Under the pieces are notes generated by a model that did not search any database, was not told where the DNA came from, and was given only the letters and a program-made list of their open reading frames with translations. The position numbers and the translations under genes are program-made. Positions 6,485-17,189 of a stretch of DNA of 20,067 bases are shown here, in pieces (positions within the stretch are counted from its first letter, which is position 1; each line of letters begins with the position of its first letter). Origin of the DNA: Chara braunii (lineage: Eukaryota > Streptophyta > Charophyceae > Charales > Characeae); the NCBI GenBank assembly GCA_003427395.1, contig BFEA01000026.1, forward strand, positions 5,403,459 to 5,423,525, in the 5' to 3' direction.

Positions 6485-7544
6485 ATGGCTCTCGCAGGCG
6501 ATCTACAACATGCGGCTGCTGATTGGATCTCCACCCTGCATGATGGTCGGCACCGACTGCTATAGATGGTGGCTGCTCTCTCTTCACCGGCGCCGGAATG
6601 GATGGAGGTTGATGGGGGAGCGATCTCCCTGGTCCGCTGGGTGGAGAATACCATGGAACTCATGTTGGAGGTGGTCTGGGGTTTGGAGCAAGGACCCGAT
6701 CCTATGCTTGATGCCCTCCTCGATCAGCGCCAGATAGACAATCTTATAAGGTAGTGCTACGAGGTGCTAGATGAGGGGCAGGTTCAGGGGACTGCCCTGG
6801 TCAATCGCTTGGGTGGAGCGCTGCCAGTGAGCATGGCTACTCCTGATCAGCTACTTGTCACCCACTCAGGAAAGGCAGCGCAGGGGGCAGCGTTGGGGGA
6901 GAGCTTGGCCGGAGAACTGTCAGTCAACTCAGCGGCATATAGGCAGTCTCCTATCACTCAACTTGTGACGACATCTACAACAGGATCACATATTATCACT
7001 GCTATACCGACTACAACATCTACATCAAATGAACTGGGAGTATTTTGCTATTCAAATGGTTGCTCCTGCGTGCACCACGATGACATCTGATGGAACCGGG
7101 GTGCTTAACAATCAATCATCGAGTTCATTGACATTCAAAAAGGTGACAAACGCTCCTGTGGGCATCAAGGAGATACCAAAGAAGTCGGGAGCTGTCTCTA
7201 TTCAAACGATCGCTCCGGCGTGCATTGCGACACCATCTAACGAAACGGGGGGATTTTGCAATCAGGCATCGAGCTCACCATCAACAGTATCGATAATACT
7301 TCCTGTTGCGGGTGAGTTGTCGACAGTTTTGCCGAAGCCAGCGGGTAGTGAGGCTCCTATGCTTTTAGCGGGGATATTAATTGGCATGGCTTCACCACTG
7401 ACACTGCCTCCATCATCTTCATCAGTTGCGCATGTTGTCCCAACACTTGCTATGGAGGCTTTGCATGATTTGGGGTGTTCTTCTCCAATCAGGGAGACTG
7501 CTTCTTACTTTCCATCGGGCAAGCTGGCTTCCGGATCTTCATAG
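6485..7544 (+). pseudogene. Unidentified broken reading frame, Ser/Thr-rich at the 3' half
   Basis: One frame runs from ATG at 6485 to 7090 with only two stops (6563 and 6752), then coding-like sequence continues in another frame from 7029 to 7544. The first part reads like a globular domain (ISLVRWVENTMELMLEVVWG, DALLDQRQIDNLIR). The second is rich in Ser, Thr and Pro and holds two degenerate copies of a ~50-residue repeat (VAPACTTMTSDGTG and IAPACIATPSNETG). I do not recognise a family. A decayed ORF1-like protein of a retroelement is possible, but no CCHC knuckle is visible. GC-rich sequence upstream (6190-6340) may belong to it in yet another frame. Real former coding sequence seems likelier than chance, but the evidence is only frame length. 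Confidence 0.35.
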
Positions 7545-7920
7545 TGATCTGTCCTTCTCGCCTTTGCCGTTCAGCCTTTCGCACGTGGCGGCATGGGGCA
7601 GTGTGATGGGAAGCGGAAAACTCTCCCTCACCCCTCCCTCCTTTCTTGGTTCTCGATTGTATTGCTCTGGCTGACAGAAGGAAGAGGGGTGGAGGGGTGC
7701 TTGGAGAGGAAGCTTATCCACCTGTGGCTGATTGATGTTTAATTGTTTTGGTCTGATGGATCGTTTCCACCTTGGACACATGTGCCCTCCCTTGTGGCAT
7801 GTCCTGTGTTCAGATTCTGTAGCGGTGGGGTGCCATGAGTACTGTTATACCTTGGTCATCATCATTTACTAATAGGGTTTGACTTGGTTGATGATCTGTA
7901 GGTATAGATTATAATTTTTT
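7545..7920. other. No gene seen
   Basis: Contains an imperfect inverted repeat at about 7624-7710 (CACCCCTCCCTCCTTTCTT against AAGGAAGAGGGGTGGAGGGG). It has no coding signal I can support. Confidence 0.5.
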
Positions 7921-7924
7921 TCCA

Positions 7925-8441
7925 ATTAGTGTGCTCCCAGGACGATGTATCAGTGTTTTTGGCCTTCCGGAAAAAGGATCGTGAGACCTTGCGAACGGCC
8001 AACTGGATCCGCTGGAAATTCGAGAAATGTTACCCTAGAGCTTTGAATCTAAAATGAACTGATGACAAATCAGGAATCTGGGACTTTTTGGGCTGCCAAA
8101 TGGAGGTCAAACAGGACTTTCCATACCCAGGCAACATACAATTGACAAAAAACGAGGGTACGATGTGGACATCCGGACAGGTAGTTTTCAGAACTGGTCA
8201 TAATTCGAAGTCCTTGTCCAGTCGAAAGCAAAAACTGGTTGGAATTACTAGGTCGCTGCATAGGATCGACAGGAATACAACTGTCCGAACCAGCATTCCC
8301 AGGCACGTCCTGACTCTGCGACTTGAGTCCGGGCTAAGAACTACGGTGACAATTTTTTTGGAGACGCGCTCAAAAATTTCGCCAGAACGTGAGACCGAAT
8401 GTGGCAGTTCACAGCCAGTCTGCTGGCAGGATAGGTAGTAG
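7925..8441 (+). pseudogene. Unidentified open frame with one internal stop
   Basis: A single frame is open on both sides of a TGA at 8055. Upstream it reads ...VFLAFRKKDRETLRTANWIRW..., and downstream it continues for about 125 codons to 8438. The T-rich tract ending in CCAATTAG at about 7916-7930 resembles a 3' splice site, so an exon is conceivable. No family is recognised, and no ATG lies in a convincing place in the downstream part. It could equally be chance or a decayed transposon frame. Confidence 0.2.
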
Positions 8442-8642
8442 AGTAGTTTGACTATTAATACGAAGTAGCTCGACGTTATTGTCCTCTTCCATCATGACAT
8501 GGCATCCGGGAGATGTCCCGGTGGGAGAGTGGGAAGTGAGGTTCAGTTTTGGAGGAAGGAGGGAGAGTTTGTAGATGGTTATCGAGCCCGACCACTGGGT
8601 ACTCGCGAACAATATTTTACTTCTCAAACGTTGTTATGTCTT

Positions 8643-9410
8643 TTATTTTATTTTTTAAACACAACCCCCTCCAGTGCTAGTGGTGCTGGTAAAAGCAAGC
8701 ACCACTAGCACCTGGGGGCGGCTCCATCTATTGGTGGGGAGCGTCACGCCGTCACCTGCTGGAAAACGGGTCCAGCGTCCCTCATACAATCTGAAAATGG
8801 ATACATCGGAGAAGCATTGTGAAAGAATTCCTGCCAGCATTGATTACCCTGAGCTCCAGGGGATTGACTGAGCAGATTGTAAGGAGGGAAGGGGAGCTCT
8901 TCATCCAGAAACCGACGCCTGATACATCGCTACTCACTAGTTCCTCCTTTCTCCCGAGCCATGTGGAAACCATGCTAATTGGGAACCAAGTCCAGAGACC
9001 CATAATCCTGGCTAAGTGTCATGAGGAAGGGTCCAGAAGGAGCCCCTGGGGGGCACCAGTGGGATCTCCTTTCGTCCTTATCTTTCCTGGACAAACAGAT
9101 TATGGCTGGAGTTTGTAGGGGTGAGCTTTATATATATGTATATGTATGTAGATGTTTCGGAAGATGTTATTTTAGGAGAGAACCTCGACCAAGGAAAGAG
9201 CATGCGGCGGGAACGGGTCTGGAAAGGCCGAGGGTGGGCTGAGCGGGTAGTCAAGTCCTTAAAGGTTAGACAGTAATCTCTTATTTCTTCCAAAACCCGC
9301 TCCCCCTCTCCCCTATCTCCACTCCATTCCACTTTTGCAATCCATCCTTCTCTTTCCCCTCCTACCCAATCTGTGCAAAATGTTGTGATTCGCCTCCTAA
9401 CATCCTTAAT
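8643..9410 (-). mobile_element. Putative 3' UTR of the minus-strand LINE
   Basis: Downstream of the last LINE coding block (9411) the minus strand runs to an A/T-rich tail at 8643-8660. Before the tail lie the shared hairpin GCTGG/CCAGC at 8758-8776 (loop ACCCGTTTT) and a perfect 14-bp hairpin at 8674-8711 (GTGCTAGTGGTGCT/AGCACCACTAGCAC). The same order occurs at 1897-2027. Assigning this stretch to the LINE is inference from position and orientation. The intervening 8787-9410 has a TA-rich patch near 9127-9150 and one short minus frame (9078-9332) of no recognisable family. Confidence 0.5.
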
Positions 9411-10573
9411 TTATGAGAAGAGATCTAGTTGTGCTTTCGTGTCAGACCACCTTTGCATAAGTTCAAACTGCACCTGCTGCTGAATCTGTTCAGTGACCTT
9501 TGGTCCTTCAACTCTCACCTTCTCCATGGCCAAGGTGCATCTCTGCCACCAAAGGGCCCAGACCACCGCCCTCCTTCCAAGTTTGTACATATTTTCGACG
9601 AAGGTTGAGGGTGTCCCTGCCAGAGGCCAATGGCCGGCCAATATGGCTTGCCAGGATCAGGGCCAAGAGATTTCAGATTCATTTTCCTCCACATGTGGTC
9701 CCACCATCTCCATGTATATTGGGGGATCGGACATTGCATGAAGATGTGCTCAATGGTCTCTGCCTTCTTATGGAAAGGGAAAAGACCCTGACACCGCTGG
9801 CACCAAGGAAGTAGCAAACCTCTTTGCTCTAAGATGGAGTGGTCAGTTAGCCAGTCGTTTGTTGGCAAGTAACAGTGACATTGCAGGGAGGTGATTTTCA
9901 TAGGTTTAGATTTTTGTTCCTTGAACCAATGAATGGGTGATAGAAGAGAACGGTCCACATTCAAATGTCTGGCCCATCGGTCATTGACTATGTCTCTCAA
10001 CCGTTTTTTTAGTCTGAGCATTTTATAAGCAAATTTAACCTTCATCTGGTGCAGGCTGATTCGACCGGCCTTGGGGCCGCCTCCTTTCTGGGGGGTGGTC
10101 CAAGACCATTCCTCTGGGTCCAAGGCCAACTCTTGTATTGGTTTGGACGGTTGGTAAGACACCCTCTGTCCTTTCTCCTCAAGAACTCTCACCCGATACA
10201 CGGACGGTTTCTCCATCCATTCGAAGGGAGTTCTCTGTCCTTGGAGAGTGCCTGTTCTGGTGATAGAGAAGTGTTCGACCAGGACTGTTTGGGGTGAGAC
10301 CATATGTATCTGACCTATCCTCAAAGGGGTCTCCTTGCTTGCCACCCAGTCACCCTCTCTCAGGGTGGGGCCGCGTTTAAGAGTTTTGTACCATGCCAGA
10401 GGGATGGCTTCAACTAGGTCCTCCCGGCGTTCTTCGACGTGGTGACAATATCGTAAGGTACCACGCATTTGGTCTTTTGTTACCCAATCCAGTTTATCTT
10501 TGTCCCAGAGATCCCCCACCCTGAGCACCCCTCTTTTAACCCGATTTTTCCAAGGTGAAGATGAACTTTTCAT
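9411..10573 (-). pseudogene. LINE ORF2 C-terminal region with zf-RVT knuckle
   Basis: A 352-codon frame (10573 to 9515) plus its frameshifted continuation (9641 to 9411) form the C-terminus of the minus-strand LINE ORF2. The knuckle is C258-x2-C261, H276 and C281 (WCQRC ... ETIEHIFMQC), followed by an aromatic run WRWWDHMW. This spacing is typical of the zf-RVT domain of plant LINEs. The continuation RRAVVWALWWQRCTLA matches the final block of the plus-strand LINE fragment at 3679-4894, so the two elements belong to one broad family but are clearly diverged. One frameshift lies near 9590-9640. Confidence 0.88.
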
Positions 10574-11357
10574 GACACAGCCATTCAGGTCCTTTACCCA
10601 TCGGTTCCCAAAGAGGGGTGGTCGGTAAACCTCCTCCCAACGGTTAGGAAAGTTCTTATCCGAGAGTGGGAGTTTGCACTAGGTTTCCAACAAGGAAGGC
10701 CAGAAGGTGTCAAGCGTTTGGCTTTTCCTGTCCAGTTCCTCCCTTCTCTGAGAGAGCTTGCGTGGGACTGACCAGAAGCGGTCCTCCATCCATGTCAACG
10801 GATGGGTTTTGTGGGTGGTTTCTGGGGCTATTTGGGCCAGATGTTCCAGCGCTAAAACGCACCACGGACTCTGGGGGGCGAAAATGAGTTTTTTAATCCA
10901 TCTTAGTTGTAAAGCCTGTACTTGTGTGGCCGGTCAATTATTTTCAGGCCACCCCCTGCCTTAGGTTGGATAATTAAATCCCAAGCTATCCGACTTATCA
11001 CGTTACTCAGCTCTCTATCCCCCCTCCATAGAAAGACTGCTGCCTTTCTTTTTAGGTTTTTTAGGGCCGCGTTACTCAGTGACCATAATAGCGATTTGTA
11101 CCATAATGTTGCAAAAAGAACATTGTTGATTACGAGAGCGCGGCCGAAAAAGGGATGTGTGTTTGTTTTTCTAGTTGTTTAGTTTGTGCTGAGCCGGTGT
11201 GCTGATCCACTCGTCATTTGTTTGTGGGCGACCCTCTGTGGTCATGGAGACTCTTAGAATTCTAACAGGGGATTCTAAAGACAACCAATTAATTTGTGGT
11301 GTCTCTGGGCTCCCCCCCCCCTTGATAGTGGATCCACGACCCTTGAGTCTTGCTCCC
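10574..11357 (-). pseudogene. LINE ORF2 region between reverse transcriptase and C-terminus
   Basis: Minus-strand coding continues in several frames. The clearest block, about 11160 to 10910, reads FGRALVINNVLFATLWY then KSLLWSLSNAALKNLKRKA. This is the conserved plant-LINE stretch that follows the reverse transcriptase, in which the newly named pieces lead to FLWRGDRE. In-frame stops and frame changes occur at about 11340-11190 and 10900-10580. It is not functional. Confidence 0.75.
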
Positions 11358-12700
11358 CTAGTTGACAGTCATGTCGGAAACCTTCGCGAATTTCTCCATC
11401 ATCTGCTGAATTTCCTCCATGTTGTTGTGTGTAGCTTCTGCCATAATTGTGAGATCGTCCGCGAAGAGCGAGCACACCGGGATTGCCTCCTCCGGGATGT
11501 GTGTAACATGGAGTCTAGAAATGTTAATGACAAAAAAAAGGAAGGGGACAATTGAATCCTCTTGTCGGACCGACCGCTCAGGGGCGGTGCCAAACATCCA
11601 TTGACTTGGATGCAGGTTGTGGCATTTTGGTGTAGGATTTTGATCCAACGCCTAAAATCTGGCCAAAAATTCATTTTTTCCAAACATTTGTCTAAAACTA
11701 ACCAGTCCACATGGTCATAAGTTTTTTCGAAGTCGATAAAAACGAATGAGGCGTTCTGTCCGGTATATCTCGTGAGTTGGAGTACCTCATGGATTAACAG
11801 AATGTTCTCTTGTATATTCCTATTTTCCATGAAGACTGTTTGGGCCGAGTGGATGATGTCTTCCATTACAGGGATCATTCTGTTCGCCAAAGCTTTAGAC
11901 AACATTTTGTAGACCACTGTAAGGAGCGTTATTGAGCGATAGTTTCTAATATCCATTTTATCTCCTTTCTTGTACAAAAGGGTCAGAACCCCTTGCCCCA
12001 CCCTTTCTTCCATTTCACCTGTGCGCCATACTTTCTTGTAAAAATCCGTAACATCCTGACTCATAAAATCCCGAGTTGCTTCCTAAAATTCCTTAGGGAA
12101 GCCGTCTATCCCGGTCTCTTCTCCTCCTTCATTTGAAGGAGGGGGGTCCATATCTCTTGTTTGGAGAGAGGGGGCTTCTAAGGATTCGTGCTGTTCAGGT
12201 GTTAATGTTTTGTTAACCGGATCCAAAAATTCTTTTAGATGTTGTTCGTGGTTTTGCTCGTCTGTCCTATCAATATGTGACTAAAAAAAGTCATTATAGA
12301 ATCGTATGTAATCTTAGTACAGCGGGCCGTGGACACGGCCGGATCCGAGTCTCTGGCCTTTGGTTCATAGCGAGTTTCGATTGTGGTTCTTTTAAAACGT
12401 GTTCTTGCTAAACCGAAAAAATGGGTGTTCATTGCGCCTTCCGTGGAAAACCTTGATAGCCTTGCCCTTATCTGGGCCCCTTGCCACCAATACTGTGCAT
12501 ATTTGAAAAGTTGAGATTTCAAATCCAGTATATATGCTTGTAGTTCAGCGGTGTCTGATTCCTGCCCTTGCGAAATATGTTGTTATTCTGCATCTACTAG
12601 ATTTTGCATTGTCTTGATTTCATGCTGATATCGCTGAGTGGCTAGATGTTTGGAGTATTCATTACATTTTTCGGCCAAAAGAACAGTCTATTGTTGAACC
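11358..12700 (-). pseudogene. LINE reverse transcriptase domain, decayed
   Basis: Reading down the minus strand, a linker (12672-12235) with RARLSRFSTEGAMNTHFF matches the usual basic segment before the RT of plant LINEs. The RT follows in 12240-11399: YKKGDKMDIRNYRSITLL and MLSKALANRM near the start, then FVFIDFEKTYDHVDW, whose first Asp of FIDF is the motif A catalytic residue (the family usually has KAYD). After a frameshift near 11600, the frame 11648-11358 gives RSVRQEDSIVPF (motif B, usually RQGDPL) and SLFADDLTI, with the FADD catalytic pair at 11454-11465. All three catalytic Asp are readable, but stops and at least two frameshifts inactivate it. Confidence 0.93.
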
Positions 12701-12737
12701 AGGCAATATGAGAGTTTTGTTGAGGGTGAGAATTTTT

Positions 12738-13320
12738 CTAGAAGTCCCACTCCTGCTGTAGGTATTCCTGGAAGGGTTTGAGCCTAAGTAGGGAGGTATT
12801 GAGTTTGTAGTAACTAGCCCCCTGGTCAGGTCTTTTACGAAAGGTCCAAACCGCCATACACATCCTATGATCCAGACCTGGGTACGGGCTGGTCAGCAGT
12901 ATGGCTGCTGTTGTGAGCCCTCCTCCCAAGTCGTCTGATGCCAGGATTAAATCGATCCAGGATTTAGACAGTCGGGCAGAGTCATTGTTACGAAAGCAGG
13001 TAAAGGTTTTCTCAATTGGGAAGCTCTTTCTGAAGGTGTCAAAAAGTGAGACATAAGCGCACAGGTGTCTTAGCATTCGCCCATCCTCTTCCGCGTTGTA
13101 AGAGGTGCTGGGGTGGACTTTCCATCGGTCCATCCATCTATCTGGTGCAGCGTTGAAGTCCCTGGCTAAGATTATCAGGACTCCCGGGGTGGGAAGTGTC
13201 TCAATTTTTTCGAAGAAGGTCCGCTCACGGGACGTGTTAGGGGCAAATAAGGATACAATGCACACTATTTCTAGTTCTAGCGTGCCCAACACCTTCCAAT
13301 CATTGGCTTTTGATCGGTGA
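12738..13320 (-). pseudogene. LINE AP-like endonuclease domain, N-terminally truncated
   Basis: The minus-strand frame from about 13320 to 12738 has the C-terminal two-thirds of the exonuclease-endonuclease-phosphatase domain of plant LINEs. Visible motifs are VSLFAPN, LARDFNAAPD (the usual Gly before DFN is Arg), KSWIDLILAS and GLDHRM (the usual Ser of SDH is Leu). The catalytic Asp and Asn of DFN and the final Asp-His are kept. The N-terminal motifs with the metal-binding Glu are absent because similarity stops at a TGA near 13340, next to a direct repeat. This marks the 5' end of the surviving LINE. Confidence 0.88.
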
Positions 13321-13327
13321 TTGCGTG

Positions 13328-13466
13328 TTTGGATATCTCACCTTCATCTCACCTTAGTGTGCTCCCTTTTGGTTTGCGTAATCTGACTCCTCATCACAGG
13401 ATATGTGTGTAGCTTTTGGATATCTCACCTTCATCTCACCTTAGTGTGCTTCCCTTTGGTTTGCGT
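13328..13466. repeat. 52-bp direct repeat, period 87
   Basis: A 52-bp block starting TTTGGATATCTCACC and ending GGTTTGCGT occurs at 13328-13379 and 13415-13466, differing only in the C/T-rich middle. The first copy abuts the truncated 5' end of the minus-strand LINE. Confidence 0.85.
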
Positions 13467-13557
13467 CTGTGTTAACTACTGTTGCTCGGGGGAAGCTCGA
13501 CCTAATTACGGATGAATCACTAAACTCTTTTGCCCTGTTATCATTCTCTTTGCCCTA

Positions 13558-13830
13558 ATGGTATCTCCCCCACTCCTCACTGTGCAGAAGATTAAAGTAG
13601 GGGTAATTGAGGAGTGTAGGGCAGAGCTTGATTCTGCACACAACAGGGTTAATCCTTCCTCACTGGGGAAGCAATCAATGCCCCGTGCTCATGCTATATT
13701 CGTGTTATACAAGGAAACTATCTCCAGGGGAGCAGTGGCTGAGGCTCTTCCAGCCCTAATGGGAAGAGGTGTGTGTATAAGTGTTGTAATCAATCTCATA
13801 GTTGGAGCCTTGGGCACTGGACCCTTTTTT
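13558..13830 (+). CDS. Unidentified open frame (low support)
   Basis: The frame opens at an ATG and runs about 90 codons before entering an A-rich tract and then a SINE-like repeat. It has a hydrophobic stretch (VCISVVINLIVGALGTG) that could span a membrane. No family is recognised. An inverted pair ACTCCTCA/TGAGGAGT at 13573 and 13609 lies inside it. It may be chance. Confidence 0.15.
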
Positions 13831-13873
13831 GAAAAAAAAACAAAAAAAAGGAAACCGAAAAAGAAAAAAAAAA
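13830..13873 (+). repeat. A-rich tract
   Basis: A runs broken by C and G, directly upstream of SINE-like copy B. It may be the tail of an older insert. Confidence 0.8.
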
Positions 13874-13880
13874 AGCTGCG

Positions 13881-14174
13881 AGTGGCATTCAGGAGGTCGT
13901 GGGTTCAATCCCCATTGGCATCATGTACCTTCATGGGCATGCTTGGCTCCCGCCCCCTAGAGATAGACCACTGGATCCCCCGATGGGCATTGAGCAGAGT
14001 CTGCTGATGTTCGTAGGGGAGGGGACCTGAGCGGAGGCACAGGGATTGGTCCTGTTGGCATGGTCCCTGATGCTACCGGCTGTCCCCTAGCCGGTATCAC
14101 CCACCTGCAAGTCGTGAGCAGCCCCCACATGTTCTCTCGTGAACACGGTTCTGGCTGCTACGGGGTTCCCCGTA
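13881..14174 (+). mobile_element. SINE-like repeat, copy B
   Basis: 294 bp homologous to 5754-6055 along its full length, with many substitutions. It has the same GTGGCATTCAGG opening, GGGTTCAATCCCC B-box-like string, internal TTGAGCAG and GCTGATGTTC segment, GATGCTACCGGCTG, and terminal TACGGGG/CCCCGTA hairpin. The spread of differences suggests two old independent copies. Confidence 0.65.
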
Positions 14175-14214
14175 TGCCTACAATTAGGAGTAGTGGTAGG
14201 TAGGTAGTGTGAGG

Positions 14215-14340
14215 TGAAATTGAGAGAAGAATATAGCTTTATTAAAAAAATAAAAATAGAAAAAATCGTCAAAGTTGAGGCCGGGGTCCTCATATTCTTC
14301 CCGGGAGAACACAATCACGGGCTTAATCCCACTTCACCTG
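14215..14340 (-). mobile_element. Retroposon 3' tail remnant
   Basis: On the minus strand a block ending GAGGACCCCGGCCTC resembles the second module of the retroposons at 2862-3170 and 14740-14910. It is followed by an A/T-rich tail containing AATAAAG near 14235. No uninterrupted poly(A) and no target duplication is seen. Confidence 0.4.
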
Positions 14341-14426
14341 CAGACTGCCAACGCTATGGGGAGCAGCTGCCCACACTCATCCTAGTGACACCTCACTTCT
14401 CCTACAGTACCCTAATAATCTCATTC

Positions 14427-14431
14427 CTCTC

Positions 14432-14465
<34 letters not shown>

Positions 14466-14466
14466 C
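14427..14466. repeat. (CT)n microsatellite
   Basis: About 20 CT units with one CC interruption. A short (GT)n tract follows at 14526-14539. Confidence 0.95.
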
Positions 14467-14734
14467 AGATATCATCTCAGTTTACCACAGCCGCAAATTC
14501 TTTGCCGTGTACCCTCTTTTCTTTTTTGTGTGTGTGTGTACTTCCTTTTCTTTTCTTTTCCTTTTAAATTTTTCTTCTGCCGGGAGCTACATTGCTTGGC
14601 TCAGAACTGCTGCGGTCTCTAAACCACTGGAATTGTTTTTTTTTGGGGGGGAGGGAACCACTGGATTTTCTTTTTCTTTTCTTTTACTTATCTTGTTTTA
14701 CTAAAACCATTTGGATCTTGCTTGTATTGTCACG

Positions 14735-14739
<5 letters not shown>

Positions 14740-14774
<35 letters not shown>

Positions 14775-14910
14775 AGAAGTTGGTCTCCTTTATTAACCAA
14801 TAACAGAAGTTCAGAAGAGGCCGGGGACCTCACAATTCAACCCGGATGAACATACTGGGGCCATTACCCAGCTTCGGCAGAACTGGAAACTGGGTCCAAT
14901 GTCCCATTTA
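14740..14910 (-). mobile_element. Retroposon 3' end with AATAAA and 34-base poly(A)
   Basis: Minus-strand order: the shared hairpin ATTGG/CCAGT at 14882-14900 (loop ACCCAGTTT), the module GGGTTGAATTGTGAGG plus TCCCCGGCCTC, an AATAAA signal at 14789-14794, then a 34-base poly(A) at 14740-14773. It parallels 2862-3170 but lacks about 40 bp between the two modules. The AATAAA followed shortly by poly(A) suggests copying of a polyadenylated transcript. The 5' end is not defined and no target duplication is found. Confidence 0.65.
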
Positions 14911-15714
14911 CTCACTCTGTTATCTCAAAGAAACTTCTCAAAAAAATTCCCCTGAAGCACAGTGAAAAGGTATGAATACCTGTCCAACAACCTAAAACCA
15001 CTTCAAATGCATTTCCGATGTGAAGCACCAGACCTTAAAATCAGCTATCACTACGGGATTGTAATCTTAAGCGTCTAAATTGACAGCACCCTTAAACTGT
15101 CACCAATTCAAAATCGATGTTCGAACAAATCTGTACCAGGCCTATGAGTCCAGCCTATGCAGGTGGGCAGAAAAAGGAAAAACGCCATTTGAAATTATAG
15201 TAGTTTTGGAATGACTAAACCGTAATGAACAAAGCCAAATAACAGATTTTGAGCTAGAGAGGAATCTGGAAAGTTCCAGAAAAGGATTCGCCCAACGAGC
15301 AGATCAATAAATTCCCACCGAAGGAAGACAGCACCAATACTGGCCCGACAGAGCAGCTAGTAGCCGTGGGGAGCCTGGGTTGCCGTGACGAGGTTTCCCA
15401 CCTTGCACCCTTGGACCTCTGAAGGAACTGCCATCTCCCAGGCACCCTAGATCTCAATGGGTACAACCCAAGTTTGCTCTCCTGCCAGCTAAATGTTATT
15501 CAGTCATGCCCTAGTAGGGCAGCAACGTTCCCACAACTAGTAGCTCTCCCACCACCTCCAATAGCTCCGTTGCCTTCTACGAACAACCCCCAACCTTCCA
15601 CATTTACCAACCAAAAGCAAAGCCGAGAACCCATAGCGAAGATTCCTTGAAATAGCCTCTAGATCCATGGAGGGTGATAGACAGACCAACTAAGAAGGGG
15701 GCAACGTGTGTAGC
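14911..15714. other. No gene seen
   Basis: Moderately A/C-rich sequence with short, unrelated frames on both strands. There is no motif, repeat or element I can support. Confidence 0.5.
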
Positions 15715-16075
15715 GGGGCACAACACAATCTAAGAGCAGAGCGATCCAGAGAAGACCAGCAGGATACTATTACCGCCGCAGCCCATGGGGCACGGAGTTG
15801 TGGGAAAGTGAAAACAAGGTAATACAACAAGAGAGCTTGGGTGACGGGGCACAGAGTTGAGAAAAGTGAAAGAATCTAGACCATCAGATGCATCAACTAT
15901 GTGGAAAGTAGGATGAGAATCCCACAACTATCTGCAGAGACCAACGAGGCAGAGTAACAGGGCACAAAGATGTAAAAGGTGAATGAATCTAGTCTGATGA
16001 GAGCGTCAGATGCATCGAATGCGTGAATGGCAGGATGAAAGTTCCGCGGCAGTCTGCCGAAGCCTACAAAGCATA
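15715..16075. repeat. Degenerate ~114-bp tandem repeats
   Basis: GGGGCAC marks unit starts at 15715, 15787, 15846 and (as GGGCAC) 15960. The units at 15846 and 15960 are clear homologues 114 bp apart, sharing AAAGTGAAAGAATCTAG, CAGATGCATC and GGATGA...CCC blocks. The earlier two are shorter partial units. The repeats carry no open frame. Confidence 0.55.
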
Positions 16076-17186
16076 ACTGTGGCTCCAATCAAGAGAGTTC
16101 AAGTAAGCAAGGCACCAAGCAATGAAAACTGCTTCCCACAGACACGAAACATGCATGCAGGGAAGGCGAGAGCGAGGAAATTCTTAGATTAGGTGAGATT
16201 AGGTGAGATAAAAGTTACGAGCAATTTTTGGAATTACTACGTTATATGAGGGCTCAGATATGGGAATAGGGATGGAGGGTTGCCTGAACCCAACCATTTA
16301 AACCCGACTCAGAGTATGAGTAAATAACGGCATTACACGAGGGCTGCCTACGAGAATAATGAAGGGGGAATGCACCAAACACAGAATACAACCAGATACG
16401 GAGTACTAGTGACTAAATACGATCAAGGTTGCCAGTAACACCAAAGCACATAGCAGGAAGAGCTTCAAAGAGGGGGAAAGTATTTCCAAATATTATTGTG
16501 TACGTCCGTCATGAAGTAAGCCACTCGTAGGGAGTATTTAGCAAAGAATATGGCTAGGTTAATGCACTCTAAATATTTCGTGCAAGAGAATGTCTTGGTT
16601 AATGCTCAGCGCCCTTGATCCCAACGGAGACGCTCCCACCACCATTAGAGGAACTCCCACTCCCATTGGTGGAGCCGCCCCCCGTCGAGCTTCAGGTCTT
16701 CACGCTCCCAGTCAAGATAGTCAACAGTAGTTCTCATGTGCTCCTCTTAACACTAGTCCCAACACGATCGGCTGCCCACCCACTGCCTCCAGAGGTGCCG
16801 CTGTTGGATGAGCCCGCTGTCCCGTACTAGACTCTCTCTCCCTTCGTCGTGTTCACACTGCAACGAGTTTTGTTACTTGAATCTTGTAGACTGTCTGTTG
16901 TAGGAGGAACTGGAATCGCCCTGCTCCCTGGTATTCCACAGGGAGACACAGTCCCTTGTCAGAGTTGAGGGCGATGGCCGAACCTAGGGATCGCCGAAGA
17001 AAACATCGTTCCGCCCCACAACCCGAATCCCACACCTCGATGCCGACGCAGAGTGCTGCCGTCTCTGGAGAGCGAGTACGCCTGGTAGCGCAGCGCTTCA
17101 TCGGAGCGCTACCCCAAGGGAATTTTTTTCCCTTCCGGGGGTGGGAGATTTTTCAAGCCATATTTAATGCATACAATTTTGCATAT
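16076..17186. other. No convincing gene
   Basis: Contains GATTAGGTGA twice at about 16187-16207, a proline-rich 71-codon frame at 16615-16830, and two hairpins: GGTAGCG/CGCTACC near 17083-17115 and AAGGGAA/TTCCCTT near 17115-17135. A frame beginning MAEPRDRRRKHRS at 16971 runs into the MITE at 17190 and has no recognisable homologue. Confidence 0.45.
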
Positions 17187-17189
17187 GTA

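Noticed and set aside
8059-8065. CTGATGA as a possible hammerhead core
   Set aside because: Part of a CTGAT/ATCAG palindrome, with no GAAA in place.
10049-11555. Plus-strand frames inside the minus-strand LINE
   Set aside because: Antisense shadows of LINE coding sequence, whose RT and zinc-knuckle motifs are clear on the minus strand.
15994-16000. CTGATGA followed by GAATG
   Set aside because: Stem II does not form with a G-C closing pair before GAAA, and the homologous unit at 15846 lacks the motif.
16615-16830. Proline-rich 71-codon frame
   Set aside because: Low complexity from inverted C-rich blocks; no start context, homologue or neighbouring exon.
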